From positions 1-9,994 of the forward strand of contig CAJTLE010000107.1 of the NCBI GenBank assembly GCA_910577085.1: DNA of 9,994 nucleotides, given 5' to 3'. Below are positions 1-6,440 of the stretch, in pieces. The first letter of the stretch is position 1. Each line of letters opens with the position of its first letter. The notes beneath the pieces are model-generated. The model made no database searches. It saw nothing but the letters and a program-made list of their open reading frames with translations, and was not told where the DNA came from. This stretch comes from an uncultured Allobaculum sp. (lineage in GTDB: Bacteria > Bacillota_I > Bacilli_A > Erysipelotrichales > Erysipelotrichaceae). Made by a program: the position numbers and the translations under genes.

Positions 1-35
1 ACCAACTTGCAGGGCTGATTGCGGGCGGCATTCAC

Positions 36-105
36 CCCCGACTGAATGGCAAAAAAACATCAAAAATCATTTCAAACTCTATATTATTGAGCCAATCAGT
101 CGGGG
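36..105. repeat. 15-bp imperfect inverted repeat around a 40-bp AT-rich core
   Basis: The arms are CCCCGACTGAATGGC at 36-50 and GCCAATCAGTCGGGG at 91-105, which pair at 14 of 15 positions. The enclosed 40 bp are AT-rich and include a run of seven A. The repeat lies just past the toxin stop codon. It could act as a long-loop hairpin at the end of the toxin-antitoxin transcript, but no U-tract follows either arm. It could equally be the end or remnant of a small mobile element. I do not recognise a named IS terminus. The 35 bases before it hold nothing identifiable. Confidence 0.6.
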
Positions 106-115
106 TACTCTGCCT

Positions 116-385
116 TTAAGAATAGATTTCTCGTCTATGGCCAATTGACAGCGCCAGAATCACCAGTTCTGAGTCTTCGATTTTGCAAATAAGTCGATAA
201 TCTCCTACACGGTATCTCCATAATCCGCTTAAGTTTGCCTTTAAAGCTTTCCCCTTACTTCTTGGATCTTCGATATGGGAGAGATTTTTCACAATCCATC
301 CTTTAATCAATTTTTGTGTATAGCGGTCAAGCTTTTTCAGATCTTTCTCAAAACGCTCTGTTGCTTCAACCCGATAATGACTCAT
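116..385 (-). CDS. RelE/ParE-family type II toxin
   Basis: An 89-residue protein, the usual size for a RelE/StbE-type toxin, which in this family is a ribosome-dependent mRNA endonuclease acting in the cytoplasm. The second half carries the family pattern: LSGLWRYRVGDYRLI (residues 52-66) with basic residues R57, R59 and R64, then a hydrophobic strand ELVILALSIG (73-82) and the terminal HRREIY (83-88). The N-terminal half is a lysine-rich helical hairpin. The start ATG overlaps the antitoxin stop codon as ATGA, so translation is probably coupled to the upstream antitoxin. Family assignment is firm. Whether it is a RelE-like RNase or a ParE-like gyrase poison is inferred from the RelE-like core and is not proven. 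It appears intact. Confidence 0.88.
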   Translation of the reverse strand: MSHYRVEATERFEKDLKKLDRYTQKLIKGWIVKNLSHIEDPRSKGKALKANLSGLWRYRVGDYRLICKIEDSELVILALSIGHRREIYS

Positions 386-603
386 AGATCCAAATCAGCC
401 CATACTTCTTCGATTGGGCGGGATTTTTTGCCGGATCCAACAAATTCGTTGTAGGCATCTTGCGCTATTTTCAAATCGTACTCATCTTCAATTTTTTCAA
501 ACAAAGCCTGTTTGAATGCCTCAGACAAAGAAATCGAATGGAGATTCGCATAACTCTGGGCCAACTTTTTTTCCTGCGGTGTCATTCTTATTGAAAAACT
601 CAT
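382..603 (-). CDS. RelB/DUF6290-like ribbon-helix-helix antitoxin
   Basis: A 73-residue protein starting MSFSIRMTPQEKK. The short basic strand SFSIRM followed by helices with SISLSEAFKQAL fits a ribbon-helix-helix DNA-binding domain (about residues 1-45). The acidic tail (IEEVWADLDL) is the expected toxin-wrapping segment. ATG at 603 is preferred because AGAGGTG lies 7-8 bases upstream. A GTG at 612 in the same frame would add three residues but would sit on that ribosome site. It is first in a two-gene leftward operon and overlaps the toxin by four bases. In this family the antitoxin neutralises the toxin and represses its own promoter. Repeated half-sites overlapping the candidate promoter just upstream fit that model. 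Confidence 0.85.
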   Translation of the reverse strand: MSFSIRMTPQEKKLAQSYANLHSISLSEAFKQALFEKIEDEYDLKIAQDAYNEFVGSGKKSRPIEEVWADLDL

Positions 604-614
604 ATCAATCACCT

Positions 615-646
615 CTGTATGTACACTGTACTACAGGAAGACTGTA
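615..646. promoter_or_regulatory. Candidate antitoxin operator: repeated CTGTA half-sites
   Basis: CTGTA occurs at 615-619, 626-630 and 642-646 and inverted (TACAG) at 632-636. These create two inverted repeats, GTACAcTGTAC (621-631) and TACAGgaagaCTGTA (632-646). They span the region between the antitoxin ribosome site and the candidate -10 box. Ribbon-helix-helix antitoxins typically bind short repeated half-sites of this kind. The binding itself is inferred. Confidence 0.45.
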
Positions 647-669
647 ATAACAATTAGGATATGCGGCAA
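641..669 (-). promoter_or_regulatory. Candidate promoter of the toxin-antitoxin operon
   Basis: On the minus strand TTGCCG (664-669) and TACAGT (641-646) are separated by 17 bases. Each matches four of six consensus positions. The -10 overlaps the repeated CTGTA half-sites, which would allow autorepression. The match is modest and the site is chosen mainly by its position. Confidence 0.3.
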
Positions 670-895
670 TCACATCAATCCTGAAAGCTATGACAATGGA
701 ACCATCCGGCGTATCTGTCAACTGAATAGTTGCATAAATTTCGGTTAAACAGTTGGCAGTTGCTGCTGGGAACAACTGCATTGTAAAAATTAAATTCTGA
801 CAGGTCTGCTTCGTACAGATCATGCATCTTTCCCGTTCAGAGGTTCTCGCCTGTTTCTTCTTGTTATATGGCAGCTGACTGTGGCATTTTTTCAC
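670..895. other. Intergenic stretch without a convincing gene
   Basis: Between the toxin-antitoxin promoter and the PTS terminator there is about 230 bp with no gene I can support. A leftward reading frame opens with GTG at 895 and runs to 605, giving 96 residues. It has no ribosome site, starts directly beside the terminator and runs through the antitoxin promoter and ribosome site, so I do not call it. Confidence 0.5.
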
Positions 896-932
896 AAAAA
901 AATAAGCTGCGCCATATCGAATGACGCAGCTT
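896..932 (-). terminator. Intrinsic terminator of the leftward PTS operon
   Basis: Read on the minus strand, AAGCTGCG (925-932) pairs perfectly with CGCAGCTT (904-911) across a 13-base loop and is followed by A then seven T (896-902). It lies about 78 bases after the EIIC stop and ends the leftward transcript. It also insulates the toxin-antitoxin operon. Confidence 0.85.
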
Positions 933-1009
933 CAGTCAGCCAGGAAAATAGAATGAAGTATGGAAATGAGACAGCCTGACTGACAGGATGATACTCGATT
1001 CTCTGAAAC

Positions 1010-2362
1010 TTAAGCTTCAGCTTCTGCCATTTCTTTTTCCTGTTTAAGCAATGTCTTATCGTAGTTCGTTAAGAACGGCAGGTAAATCAGGAAGGCAACG
1101 ACAACGTTAATTGCAGCCAGGACAGCACCCATAATGTTGGCAGTACCTAAGAAACCACCGAGCAGAGCTGGTGTTGGCCAAGGTACGTTGGCAACAACTG
1201 GTGGGAACATGCCGGAGTGAATTGCAAAGTAAGCAATTACGGAGCAGATCGATGGAGCCAAGATAAATGGAATAATCAGGTTCGGGTTATAGATAATTGG
1301 TACACCAAATACCAGTGGTTCGTTGATATTGAACAGAGCTGGACCAATTGCAGCTTTACCTAAAACAGACAGCTGTTCAGATTTAGCAGCAAAGCACATC
1401 CAGATACACATACCTAATGTAGCACCGGAACCACCCATTACAACGTACATGTTCTGGAATTCACCAGCGAATGTAGTATAGGAACCAGTAGCATTACCCT
1501 GCATGATATTCATGTTCGTTTCCAGATTAGCCAGTGTGAATGTCTGATAGAATGCGGACATGATGTTGGCCCCATGGATACCTACAGACCACAGAGCGTG
1601 GATGAAGATATTGATCAGCAATACACCATACCAAGTATCGGCAATATTAGCGATAAATCCGAATGGTACGGAAATGATGGAGAACAGGTCATAGCCAGTC
1701 AGGATCAGCAGACCGTTCAGGATGATAACTGCAAATGCAATAACAAAGCAAGGAACCAGAGCGGTAAAGGAGCGGGATACACCAGCTGGAACTACGTCTG
1801 GCAGCTTAATAACGATGTTTTTCTGGACCAGCCACTTGTAAATAACAACAGCCAGAGTAGCCATCAGGATACCAGTAAAGATACCGGAGGAGCCTAAACG
1901 GCTAGCAAATCCACCATAAGCGATACCATTGATCATGTTATCGCCTTCCTGGTAAACATAAACACCTTCAACAACAGCCATCTGAACCAATGTCATTAAG
2001 AATGCCATCATGGATAATAAGGCACCGTTCATTGGGTTCAGGTTTAAGTTGTATTCTTTAGCCTTGATATCAGTTAATTCATAACCCATTACGATGTTGA
2101 AGTACAGAGCTAAAGAGCCCATCGTAAAGGTGTTACCAAGCATATACAGGTTAGTAAAACGGTCAAATGTAGCAGCCCAGATACCTTCCAGGAATGGGAA
2201 AGCCTGTGGCAGGATGTTAATGATTAACAGTGCAGATCCGACAATTGTAAATGGGATCGTCGCCATACCAGCAGCCATGATGGCACGGACGAACTGTTTC
2301 TGGGAAAGTTTTCCCATGGGCCCCATGAGATACTTTTCCAGGAAATCAAATACTTTTTGCAT
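1010..2362 (-). CDS. celB: PTS lactose/cellobiose-family EIIC permease
   Basis: A 450-residue polytopic membrane protein, normal for the Lac-family EIIC that carries beta-glucosides such as cellobiose or chitobiose across the membrane and presents them to EIIB. The N-terminus (MQKVFDFLEKYLMGPMGKLS) is the usual short amphipathic lead-in. About ten hydrophobic segments follow, the first near residues 33-55 and the last near 409-432. The signature loop FNINEPLVFGVPIIYNP is at 344-360. E348 within it matches the glutamate that contacts sugar in the Bacillus cereus ChbC structure. Conserved histidines occur in IHALWSVGIHG (H255, H263). I chose ATG at 2362 because GGGGAG lies five bases upstream. 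An ATG at 2395 would add 11 atypical residues and lacks a ribosome site. It is the last gene before the terminator. The exact sugar cannot be told from sequence. Confidence 0.95.
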   Translation of the reverse strand: MQKVFDFLEKYLMGPMGKLSQKQFVRAIMAAGMATIPFTIVGSALLIINILPQAFPFLEGIWAATFDRFTNLYMLGNTFTMGSLALYFNIVMGYELTDIKAKEYNLNLNPMNGALLSMMAFLMTLVQMAVVEGVYVYQEGDNMINGIAYGGFASRLGSSGIFTGILMATLAVVIYKWLVQKNIVIKLPDVVPAGVSRSFTALVPCFVIAFAVIILNGLLILTGYDLFSIISVPFGFIANIADTWYGVLLINIFIHALWSVGIHGANIMSAFYQTFTLANLETNMNIMQGNATGSYTTFAGEFQNMYVVMGGSGATLGMCIWMCFAAKSEQLSVLGKAAIGPALFNINEPLVFGVPIIYNPNLIIPFILAPSICSVIAYFAIHSGMFPPVVANVPWPTPALLGGFLGTANIMGAVLAAINVVVAFLIYLPFLTNYDKTLLKQEKEMAEAEA

Positions 2363-2363
2363 A

Positions 2364-2391
2364 TAATCTCCCCGCCTCATCCGATGATGAG
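2364..2391 (-). promoter_or_regulatory. Hairpin abutting the EIIC ribosome binding site
   Basis: In the leftward mRNA, CTCATC (2386-2391) and GATGAG (2376-2381) form a 6-bp stem with an ATCG loop, ending two bases before the GGGGAG ribosome site (2368-2373). It may stabilise a processed 5' end or tune translation of EIIC. It is not a terminator, because no U-tract follows. Confidence 0.4.
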
Positions 2392-2741
2392 ACATTTTCT
2401 TTTCGTCTTAAACCAGATCCTCTCTCTCCTTAGAATCTGGCAAGAAATATTTGAAGCAAAACAGCAGTCAGAATGTGCTGACAGATAAAACCTTGGATTT
2501 AAAAATCCGAGAGGTATTGCTGATGTAAACCAAATTACTTTCCATATTTAATCGTGATCAATCGCTGAAAAATCAGCCAGAAACCATGATTATTAACAGG
2601 AAACAGATACTTTATCCAACAAACAGTTGTTGGAATGGTATGCTATCTTAGTGAGTTTTTTTGCATTTCATTCTGAATGCGAAGAAGAAGTCTTCCTGAC
2701 TTCTCTGATTCTTTTTCTGCTCTCATCCTTCAGAAAAGGAA
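2392..2741. other. Long spacer between membrane-protein gene and EIIC, hairpin-rich
   Basis: About 350 bp with no gene. It holds several short hairpins. AGAAGTC/GACTTCT (2686-2704, 5-base loop) lies about 40 bases after the membrane-protein stop and could be an mRNA 3' end. CCAACAA/TTGTTGG (2616-2633) has a 4-base loop. CCAGAT/ATCTGG (2413-2440) encloses a purine-rich stretch. None has a proper U-tract, so read-through into EIIC is expected. A separate promoter for EIIC inside this stretch is possible, but I found no convincing pair of boxes. Confidence 0.4.
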
Positions 2742-3254
2742 TTAGAAGCGAAGACGGTACTTCGATTCAAAGAATTCAATGCGGCGATAGGTTTTATCCA
2801 GATTGCGGTCAATCAGATAGAACCGGTACAGACACCAGCTTGCAAGGGCAAAGCCAATAACCAGTGCGCCTAAAGCAACGAGTTTTGCAGTGTCACCATC
2901 GTTTAAGAATGGGAACACCTGGCTGGTTGGCTGCATGGCCAGCATGAACATGCAGACCAGGTTAAATACCCACTGCAGACAGAAGAAGAACTTTGTCGCC
3001 CCATACTTCACGACTTTCTGTCCATACATCTTGCCCATCTCCCAGCATGGAAGAATGGAGCAGATTAATAAGGCAGCTCCGCCGATTCCAGTCAGTTCGG
3101 GCCAGCAAAGATAGGCCACAAAGAAATTTGCAAAAAAGAAGACGGCCAATGAGTAACGAATCAGCATGAAACGGTTGAAATACAATGTCTTCAAACTGGT
3201 TTCACGCCGCATTTTTAACTGCTGGTCATCCATTTTTCTTCCTTGTTTCGCCAT
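2742..3254 (-). CDS. Unrecognised four-helix membrane protein in PTS operon
   Basis: A 170-residue protein I do not recognise. Residues 1-28 are polar and basic (MAKQGRKMDDQQLKMRRETS at the start). Hydrophobic segments follow near 31-50, 55-72, 86-107 and 123-146, then a charged basic tail (DRNLDKTYRRIEFFESKYRLRF is 149-170, split as DRNLDKTYRR and IEFFESKYRLRF). An even number of helices with positive ends predicts both termini in the cytoplasm. No catalytic motif, lipobox or PTS phosphorylation site is visible, and it is too short to be an EIIC. ATG at 3254 is chosen because AGAGGAAG lies six bases upstream. An earlier ATG at 3308 lacks a ribosome site. It lies between EIIA and EIIC, with 239 and 379 bp gaps, so a role in assembly or regulation of the transporter, or in handling its sugar, is a guess from position only. 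Confidence 0.75.
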   Translation of the reverse strand: MAKQGRKMDDQQLKMRRETSLKTLYFNRFMLIRYSLAVFFFANFFVAYLCWPELTGIGGAALLICSILPCWEMGKMYGQKVVKYGATKFFFCLQWVFNLVCMFMLAMQPTSQVFPFLNDGDTAKLVALGALVIGFALASWCLYRFYLIDRNLDKTYRRIEFFESKYRLRF

Positions 3255-3493
3255 AAAAATCTTCCTCTCTGACTCTCTTGGTCTATACTGTCGTCGGTAA
3301 GTCTTCAATCATTCGCCTGGATCAAAGCCTTACGGTATTTTTTGGGATCTGTTTCGATCATCTGATCATTCAATCATCCGCTCAAAACAGAATCCGCAAA
3401 GCAGAATCAATCCTGAAGATCAATGAGGATCTTTCTCTATTGATTCCCTGACTTTAAATCTGATTTTTAATCTGATTCTGATTTCAAATCAAA
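3255..3493. other. Low-complexity spacer between EIIA and membrane-protein gene
   Basis: A 239-bp gap with no gene. It is built from recurring GATT/TGATC words. TCTGATT occurs at 3459-3465, 3471-3477 and 3477-3483. The interrupted palindrome GATCAtcTGATC is at 3356-3367, and AAGATC/GATCTT (3416-3433) can form a 6-bp hairpin with a 6-base loop. No U-tract terminator is seen. Confidence 0.4.
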
Positions 3494-3871
3494 TTAAGCC
3501 TGCAGAGCAGCTACTGCTTCTTTCAGAGCAGCAACGTCGCCTTCGAGAGCGTAGATTTTCTTGTAGTTCTCGAGCAGTTCTTCGGCTGTTTCTTTTAAAG
3601 TCATAGTGGTCATCAGATGGTCCTGAGCATGAACCATGATGATCTGAATCTCGATTTCGGTGCCGTTTGCGAAAGCATGCAGCAGGTCAGTCTGTGCTTT
3701 GTGAGCTTCAACCATCTGTTCGTCAGCTTCTTTTAATTTTTCGCTGGCCAGTTCGAAATCGCCTGCACGCATAGCATCAAGTGCTTCGTGAACAGCAGCT
3801 CTGGACATACCAGCAAAGCTGATGATGGTAAATGCGACCATTTGAGATTCGGTTACATCCATTTTCGCCAT
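3494..3871 (-). CDS. celC: PTS lactose/cellobiose-family EIIA
   Basis: A 125-residue cytoplasmic phosphocarrier, helical throughout, of the family that forms a trimer and passes phosphate from HPr to EIIB. The active-site segment IMVHAQDHLMTTMTLKE is at residues 78-94. H81 aligns with the phosphorylated histidine of Lactococcus EIIA-Lac, and D84 aligns with the aspartate that binds the metal at the trimer axis. The C-terminal helix (about 95-124) is amphipathic and coiled-coil-like. I chose ATG at 3871, preceded by GAGAGAG. An ATG at 3904 would add 11 residues that do not fit the family. The gene follows the LicR-like regulator after 101 bp and precedes the unknown membrane protein. It is the only EIIA of this type in the window, so it presumably serves both EIIB proteins. 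Confidence 0.94.
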   Translation of the reverse strand: MAKMDVTESQMVAFTIISFAGMSRAAVHEALDAMRAGDFELASEKLKEADEQMVEAHKAQTDLLHAFANGTEIEIQIIMVHAQDHLMTTMTLKETAEELLENYKKIYALEGDVAALKEAVAALQA

Positions 3872-3972
3872 AATTTCTCTCTCAGTCTTTCTTTCTCCCA
3901 TCAAGGGTCAATTCTGGAAATTCAATCCGGCTTCTGACCATCCGATCTCGAATTGCATGATCTTCGATTTTC

Positions 3973-5970
3973 TTATCCTTCCAGTAAAGACGTAAAGACT
4001 TTACTCAGGGTTCGATAATCTTTTCGCTCCAGCAGAAGCTGCTGAAGATCAGGCTGTTCAATCAGATCAATGATCGCGTCAACCATAGTTCGCGTTTCAT
4101 CGCCTCCCTCATAGGAAGGAGACATCAAAAAGACAAATTGAATGTCCGGGTTGTGCTCATCCCAATACAGGCCATCTGGAACCAGGGCCAGTGCAAAGGA
4201 TGAACGTTCCGCCAAAGGTACAGCGGGATGACCAACCACAATGCGATCCGAGAAGGCAACACTGCCCATCTTTTCGCGTAATGTCAGCTGGTCTTTAAAC
4301 TTCTTCACGAAATATTCATTCTCCTTGCGGCCGATGGTACTGACTAATAAATCAATGACATCTTCACGCGAAGGTCTTTGCGGTAGTACAAAGAAATTAC
4401 TCTGTGGCAGCTGGCTTTCTAACAAAGGATTTATGACTTCTTCATTTTCGTTTCTGACCGCTCTTACGCGTAAGCGCGGGGCCTGTCTGGCTTCTTTCTT
4501 ATCGATGAAGGTCTGAATTTTAGCCACATCATCGTCAGATAAGAAGACGGAAACATGAAGAAAGGGCACTCCAAAGATTACTGGTCCCATGTTGACACTT
4601 GAGATGATCAGATCGATTCCCTCAAGAACCTGATCATTCATGTCATAGTAGCCAGCTTCGCTGGCGATATGAATGGAATCCGGAAACCGTTTGAGCAGCC
4701 GGTTTTTCAGCAGCTGTGAACTGCCAAATCCTGTTGCGCAGATTACCAGGACCTGAAGCTTTCGGCTTTCCTCCTGGCGGTCAATTGCGGCCAGAAAGTG
4801 AATGACCAGATAGGCCCATTCATCATCACTGACGTTAAAAGGACGCAGGCAGAGCAGCTTGCCCAGTGTCGTTTTGACAATTTCAAGAACCTCGGGATAC
4901 TTCTCCTGGATTTCAGCAGTTAATGGATTTTGCTGCTGAATGCCGGAAGAGAGTCTCATCAGCATCGGGATCAGATGTTCGAGAACACTGTTTTCCAGGA
5001 CCTCATCCTGATCGAACGGCTGATTGTACACTTTGGCAAGCTGGGCCAGAGCTTTTTTTACCTGAGGTTTGATTCTTTCTTTGCTTTGATCGTGCTCACT
5101 TCCCTGGGGATTGGATTTCACGGTCAGATGCAAAGTCAGATAGCGGATTTCCGTCTGGGGAAATTCCAGATGGACCAGATCGGAAACCCGCGAAATGACA
5201 TGGGTTGAAACTTCCATCAGCTCCGGATCAAAATCAGAATCCAGCGATTCAAAATGCTGGAGCTGCTGACCACTCTGTAACCGTTTGATCGACAGCGCGA
5301 TATGCAGCAGCAGATTTTGAATCATCATGTCTGAAAGCCGAATGTGATGGCTTTGTAATTCTTCTAATAAAATCATCAGGATTGCTTCCGATGGAATCTC
5401 ATCAAAGAATCCTGAGTGATCCATATATTCACGCAATGAAACGAATTTTTTATTCCGGAAGAAATAGTCAAGAATCATTTTGCGCTTGTTGGCTTCTTCT
5501 CCTGAAATCATCAGTTTCTTCTTTACGGTCACAAGCTTCAGACCGTAAACATCAAGCAGATCCCGTAAGGAATTCAACTCTTTTTTCAGGGTACTTTCGG
5601 AAATATAGAGGCTTTCCGCAAGCTCAAGAGCTTCAATCGTTTCGTTGTTCAGCAGCAGGCGGGAAATAATGACATCCCGGCGTCCCGATGAAGAATCGAT
5701 GACATCCGGTTCCCTCTGCAGCTCCTCAAGTCTCGATTTGAATAAACACGCTTCAAACTGTTTGGGCTGCTCGAGAATTAGTCGGTATCCGTTTCCCTGT
5801 CTGGCCTCGATTCTGCCGCCTAATTCATTGACCAGACTCTTCAGACGGCCAATATAGGTTCGAACCGTCCGTTCTGATAGATTCAGCCGCTCAGCTAATT
5901 CTTTGCTTGTCTGATACTTTTTGGGGCTCCGATAAAGAATCAGAAGCAATTCCTTCTCTAGTGGCTTCAA
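3973..5970 (-). CDS. licR: LicR-type PRD transcriptional activator (BglG/LicR family)
   Basis: A 665-residue modular regulator with the full LicR architecture. It has an N-terminal HTH_11 (about 1-65, recognition region LNLSERTVRTYIGRL), a second Mga-like HTH (about 100-170, SLYISESTLKKELNSL), PRD1 (about 190-285, H223 and H281) and PRD2 (about 300-400, H332 and H391). An EIIB-like domain follows with cysteine 411 in CATGFGSSQLL, then a C-terminal EIIA domain (about 520-665) with H581 in VVGHP. In this family, phosphorylation by HPr and the sugar-specific EIIB sets activity, and the protein activates promoters as a DNA-binding factor, not as an RNA antiterminator. The start is TTG at 5970, because HTH_11 begins there and no ATG occurs until residue 155. 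No clear ribosome site is visible. It starts 11 bases after the EIIB stop, suggesting translational coupling and low expression. All expected phosphorylatable residues are present. Confidence 0.93.
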   Translation of the reverse strand: MKPLEKELLLILYRSPKKYQTSKELAERLNLSERTVRTYIGRLKSLVNELGGRIEARQGNGYRLILEQPKQFEACLFKSRLEELQREPDVIDSSSGRRDVIISRLLLNNETIEALELAESLYISESTLKKELNSLRDLLDVYGLKLVTVKKKLMISGEEANKRKMILDYFFRNKKFVSLREYMDHSGFFDEIPSEAILMILLEELQSHHIRLSDMMIQNLLLHIALSIKRLQSGQQLQHFESLDSDFDPELMEVSTHVISRVSDLVHLEFPQTEIRYLTLHLTVKSNPQGSEHDQSKERIKPQVKKALAQLAKVYNQPFDQDEVLENSVLEHLIPMLMRLSSGIQQQNPLTAEIQEKYPEVLEIVKTTLGKLLCLRPFNVSDDEWAYLVIHFLAAIDRQEESRKLQVLVICATGFGSSQLLKNRLLKRFPDSIHIASEAGYYDMNDQVLEGIDLIISSVNMGPVIFGVPFLHVSVFLSDDDVAKIQTFIDKKEARQAPRLRVRAVRNENEEVINPLLESQLPQSNFFVLPQRPSREDVIDLLVSTIGRKENEYFVKKFKDQLTLREKMGSVAFSDRIVVGHPAVPLAERSSFALALVPDGLYWDEHNPDIQFVFLMSPSYEGGDETRTMVDAIIDLIEQPDLQQLLLERKDYRTLSKVFTSLLEG

Positions 5971-5981
5971 TTTGGCAGGGA

Positions 5982-6299
5982 CTAGATTTCTTTCGTTACG
6001 AGATCGGCCAGTTTGTTGATTCCCATTGGTACAGGAATGTAAGCCTGTGGTGGAATAGGGATAACGTGGCTGCCAACTTCGTTACCAAGTTTGGTGAAGT
6101 TGTTCAGATACATTTTTGTCTGTGGGCTGACCAGGAACAGATCGTATTCTTTGTTCTGGATTTTCTTTTCGCCTTCGAGAACGCCGAGAGCTTCTACTAA
6201 GATGTCCTGTCCTCTTTTCTGGAGTTCTTCAGTAGTTTTCTTAGCGATCATGGAACTGGACATTCCACCTACGCAGATAATTAATGCTTGTTTTGACAT
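5982..6299 (-). CDS. celA: PTS lactose/cellobiose-family EIIB (first copy)
   Basis: A 105-residue cytoplasmic EIIB of the Lac family, which carries phosphate on a cysteine and donates it to the sugar bound by EIIC. The P-loop IICVGGMSSSM (residues 7-17) places the catalytic cysteine at C9. YDLFLVSPQTKM (52-63) and the IPPQAYIPV segment (82-90) are the other family landmarks, and length is typical. ATG at 6299 has GAGAGG nine bases upstream, immediately preceded by a hairpin. It is first in the leftward five-gene cluster and lies 11 bases before the LicR-like regulator, which it probably also controls by phosphorylation. By eye it shares roughly 38 identities over about 104 aligned residues with the second EIIB at 7632-7982, so the two are diverged paralogues. 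Confidence 0.94.
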   Translation of the reverse strand: MSKQALIICVGGMSSSMIAKKTTEELQKRGQDILVEALGVLEGEKKIQNKEYDLFLVSPQTKMYLNNFTKLGNEVGSHVIPIPPQAYIPVPMGINKLADLVTKEI

Positions 6300-6315
6300 G
6301 TATGTGATTCCTCTC

Positions 6316-6386
6316 TTTCACTTAGTGAAATCCTCAACTCTGACGAGTTTGAGATACTCAGATGACTGGTACGGTCCAGGCCAGTC
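6316..6386 (-). promoter_or_regulatory. Structured 5' leader of the leftward PTS operon (three hairpins)
   Basis: Three consecutive inverted repeats lie between the candidate promoter and the EIIB start. In mRNA order they are GACTGG/CCAGTC (6364-6386, 11-base loop), CTCAAACTC/GAGTTGAG with one bulged A (6333-6353, 4-base loop), and TTTCAC/GTGAAA (6316-6330, loop of three), the last directly before GAGAGG. None is followed by U-residues, so attenuation by termination is unlikely. A role in mRNA stability or translation is inferred. Confidence 0.45.
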
Positions 6387-6403
6387 CTCCTCAAGCCATA
6401 TCC

Positions 6404-6432
6404 ATCATAGAAACCGTTTGCATACTTCTCCA
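6404..6432 (-). promoter_or_regulatory. Candidate promoter of the leftward PTS operon
   Basis: On the minus strand TATGAT (6404-6409, five of six) lies 17 bases after TGGAGA (6427-6432, four of six). The expected start near 6397 gives a leader of about 100 bases. The weak -35 fits a promoter that needs an activator, and the 20-bp near-palindrome is centred about 54 bases upstream of that start. Confidence 0.35.
6409..6422 (-). promoter_or_regulatory. Candidate catabolite-responsive element (cre)
   Basis: Read on the minus strand, TGCAAACGGTTTCT agrees with TGWAANCGNTNWCA except at positions 3 and 14. It sits in the spacer of the candidate promoter, where CcpA binding would block transcription. 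Glucose repression of a beta-glucoside PTS operon is usual in Bacillota. The site itself is inferred from the motif alone. Confidence 0.35.
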
Positions 6433-6440
6433 GTTGTAAA

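Noticed and set aside
605..895. Leftward 96-residue reading frame starting with GTG
   Set aside because: No ribosome site, starts beside the PTS terminator, overlaps the antitoxin promoter and operator, and shows no recognisable family.
2363..2395. Upstream ATG at 2395 as the EIIC start
   Set aside because: It lacks a ribosome site and its 11 extra residues run through a hairpin. ATG at 2362 has GGGGAG at good spacing.
3255..3308. Upstream ATG at 3308 as the membrane-protein start
   Set aside because: No ribosome site. ATG at 3254 is preceded by AGAGGAAG.
6300..6400. LicT/BglG-type RNA antiterminator (RAT plus terminator) in the leader
   Set aside because: The hairpins lack U-tracts and a RAT-like sequence, and the regulator has HTH domains for DNA binding and no CAT RNA-binding domain.
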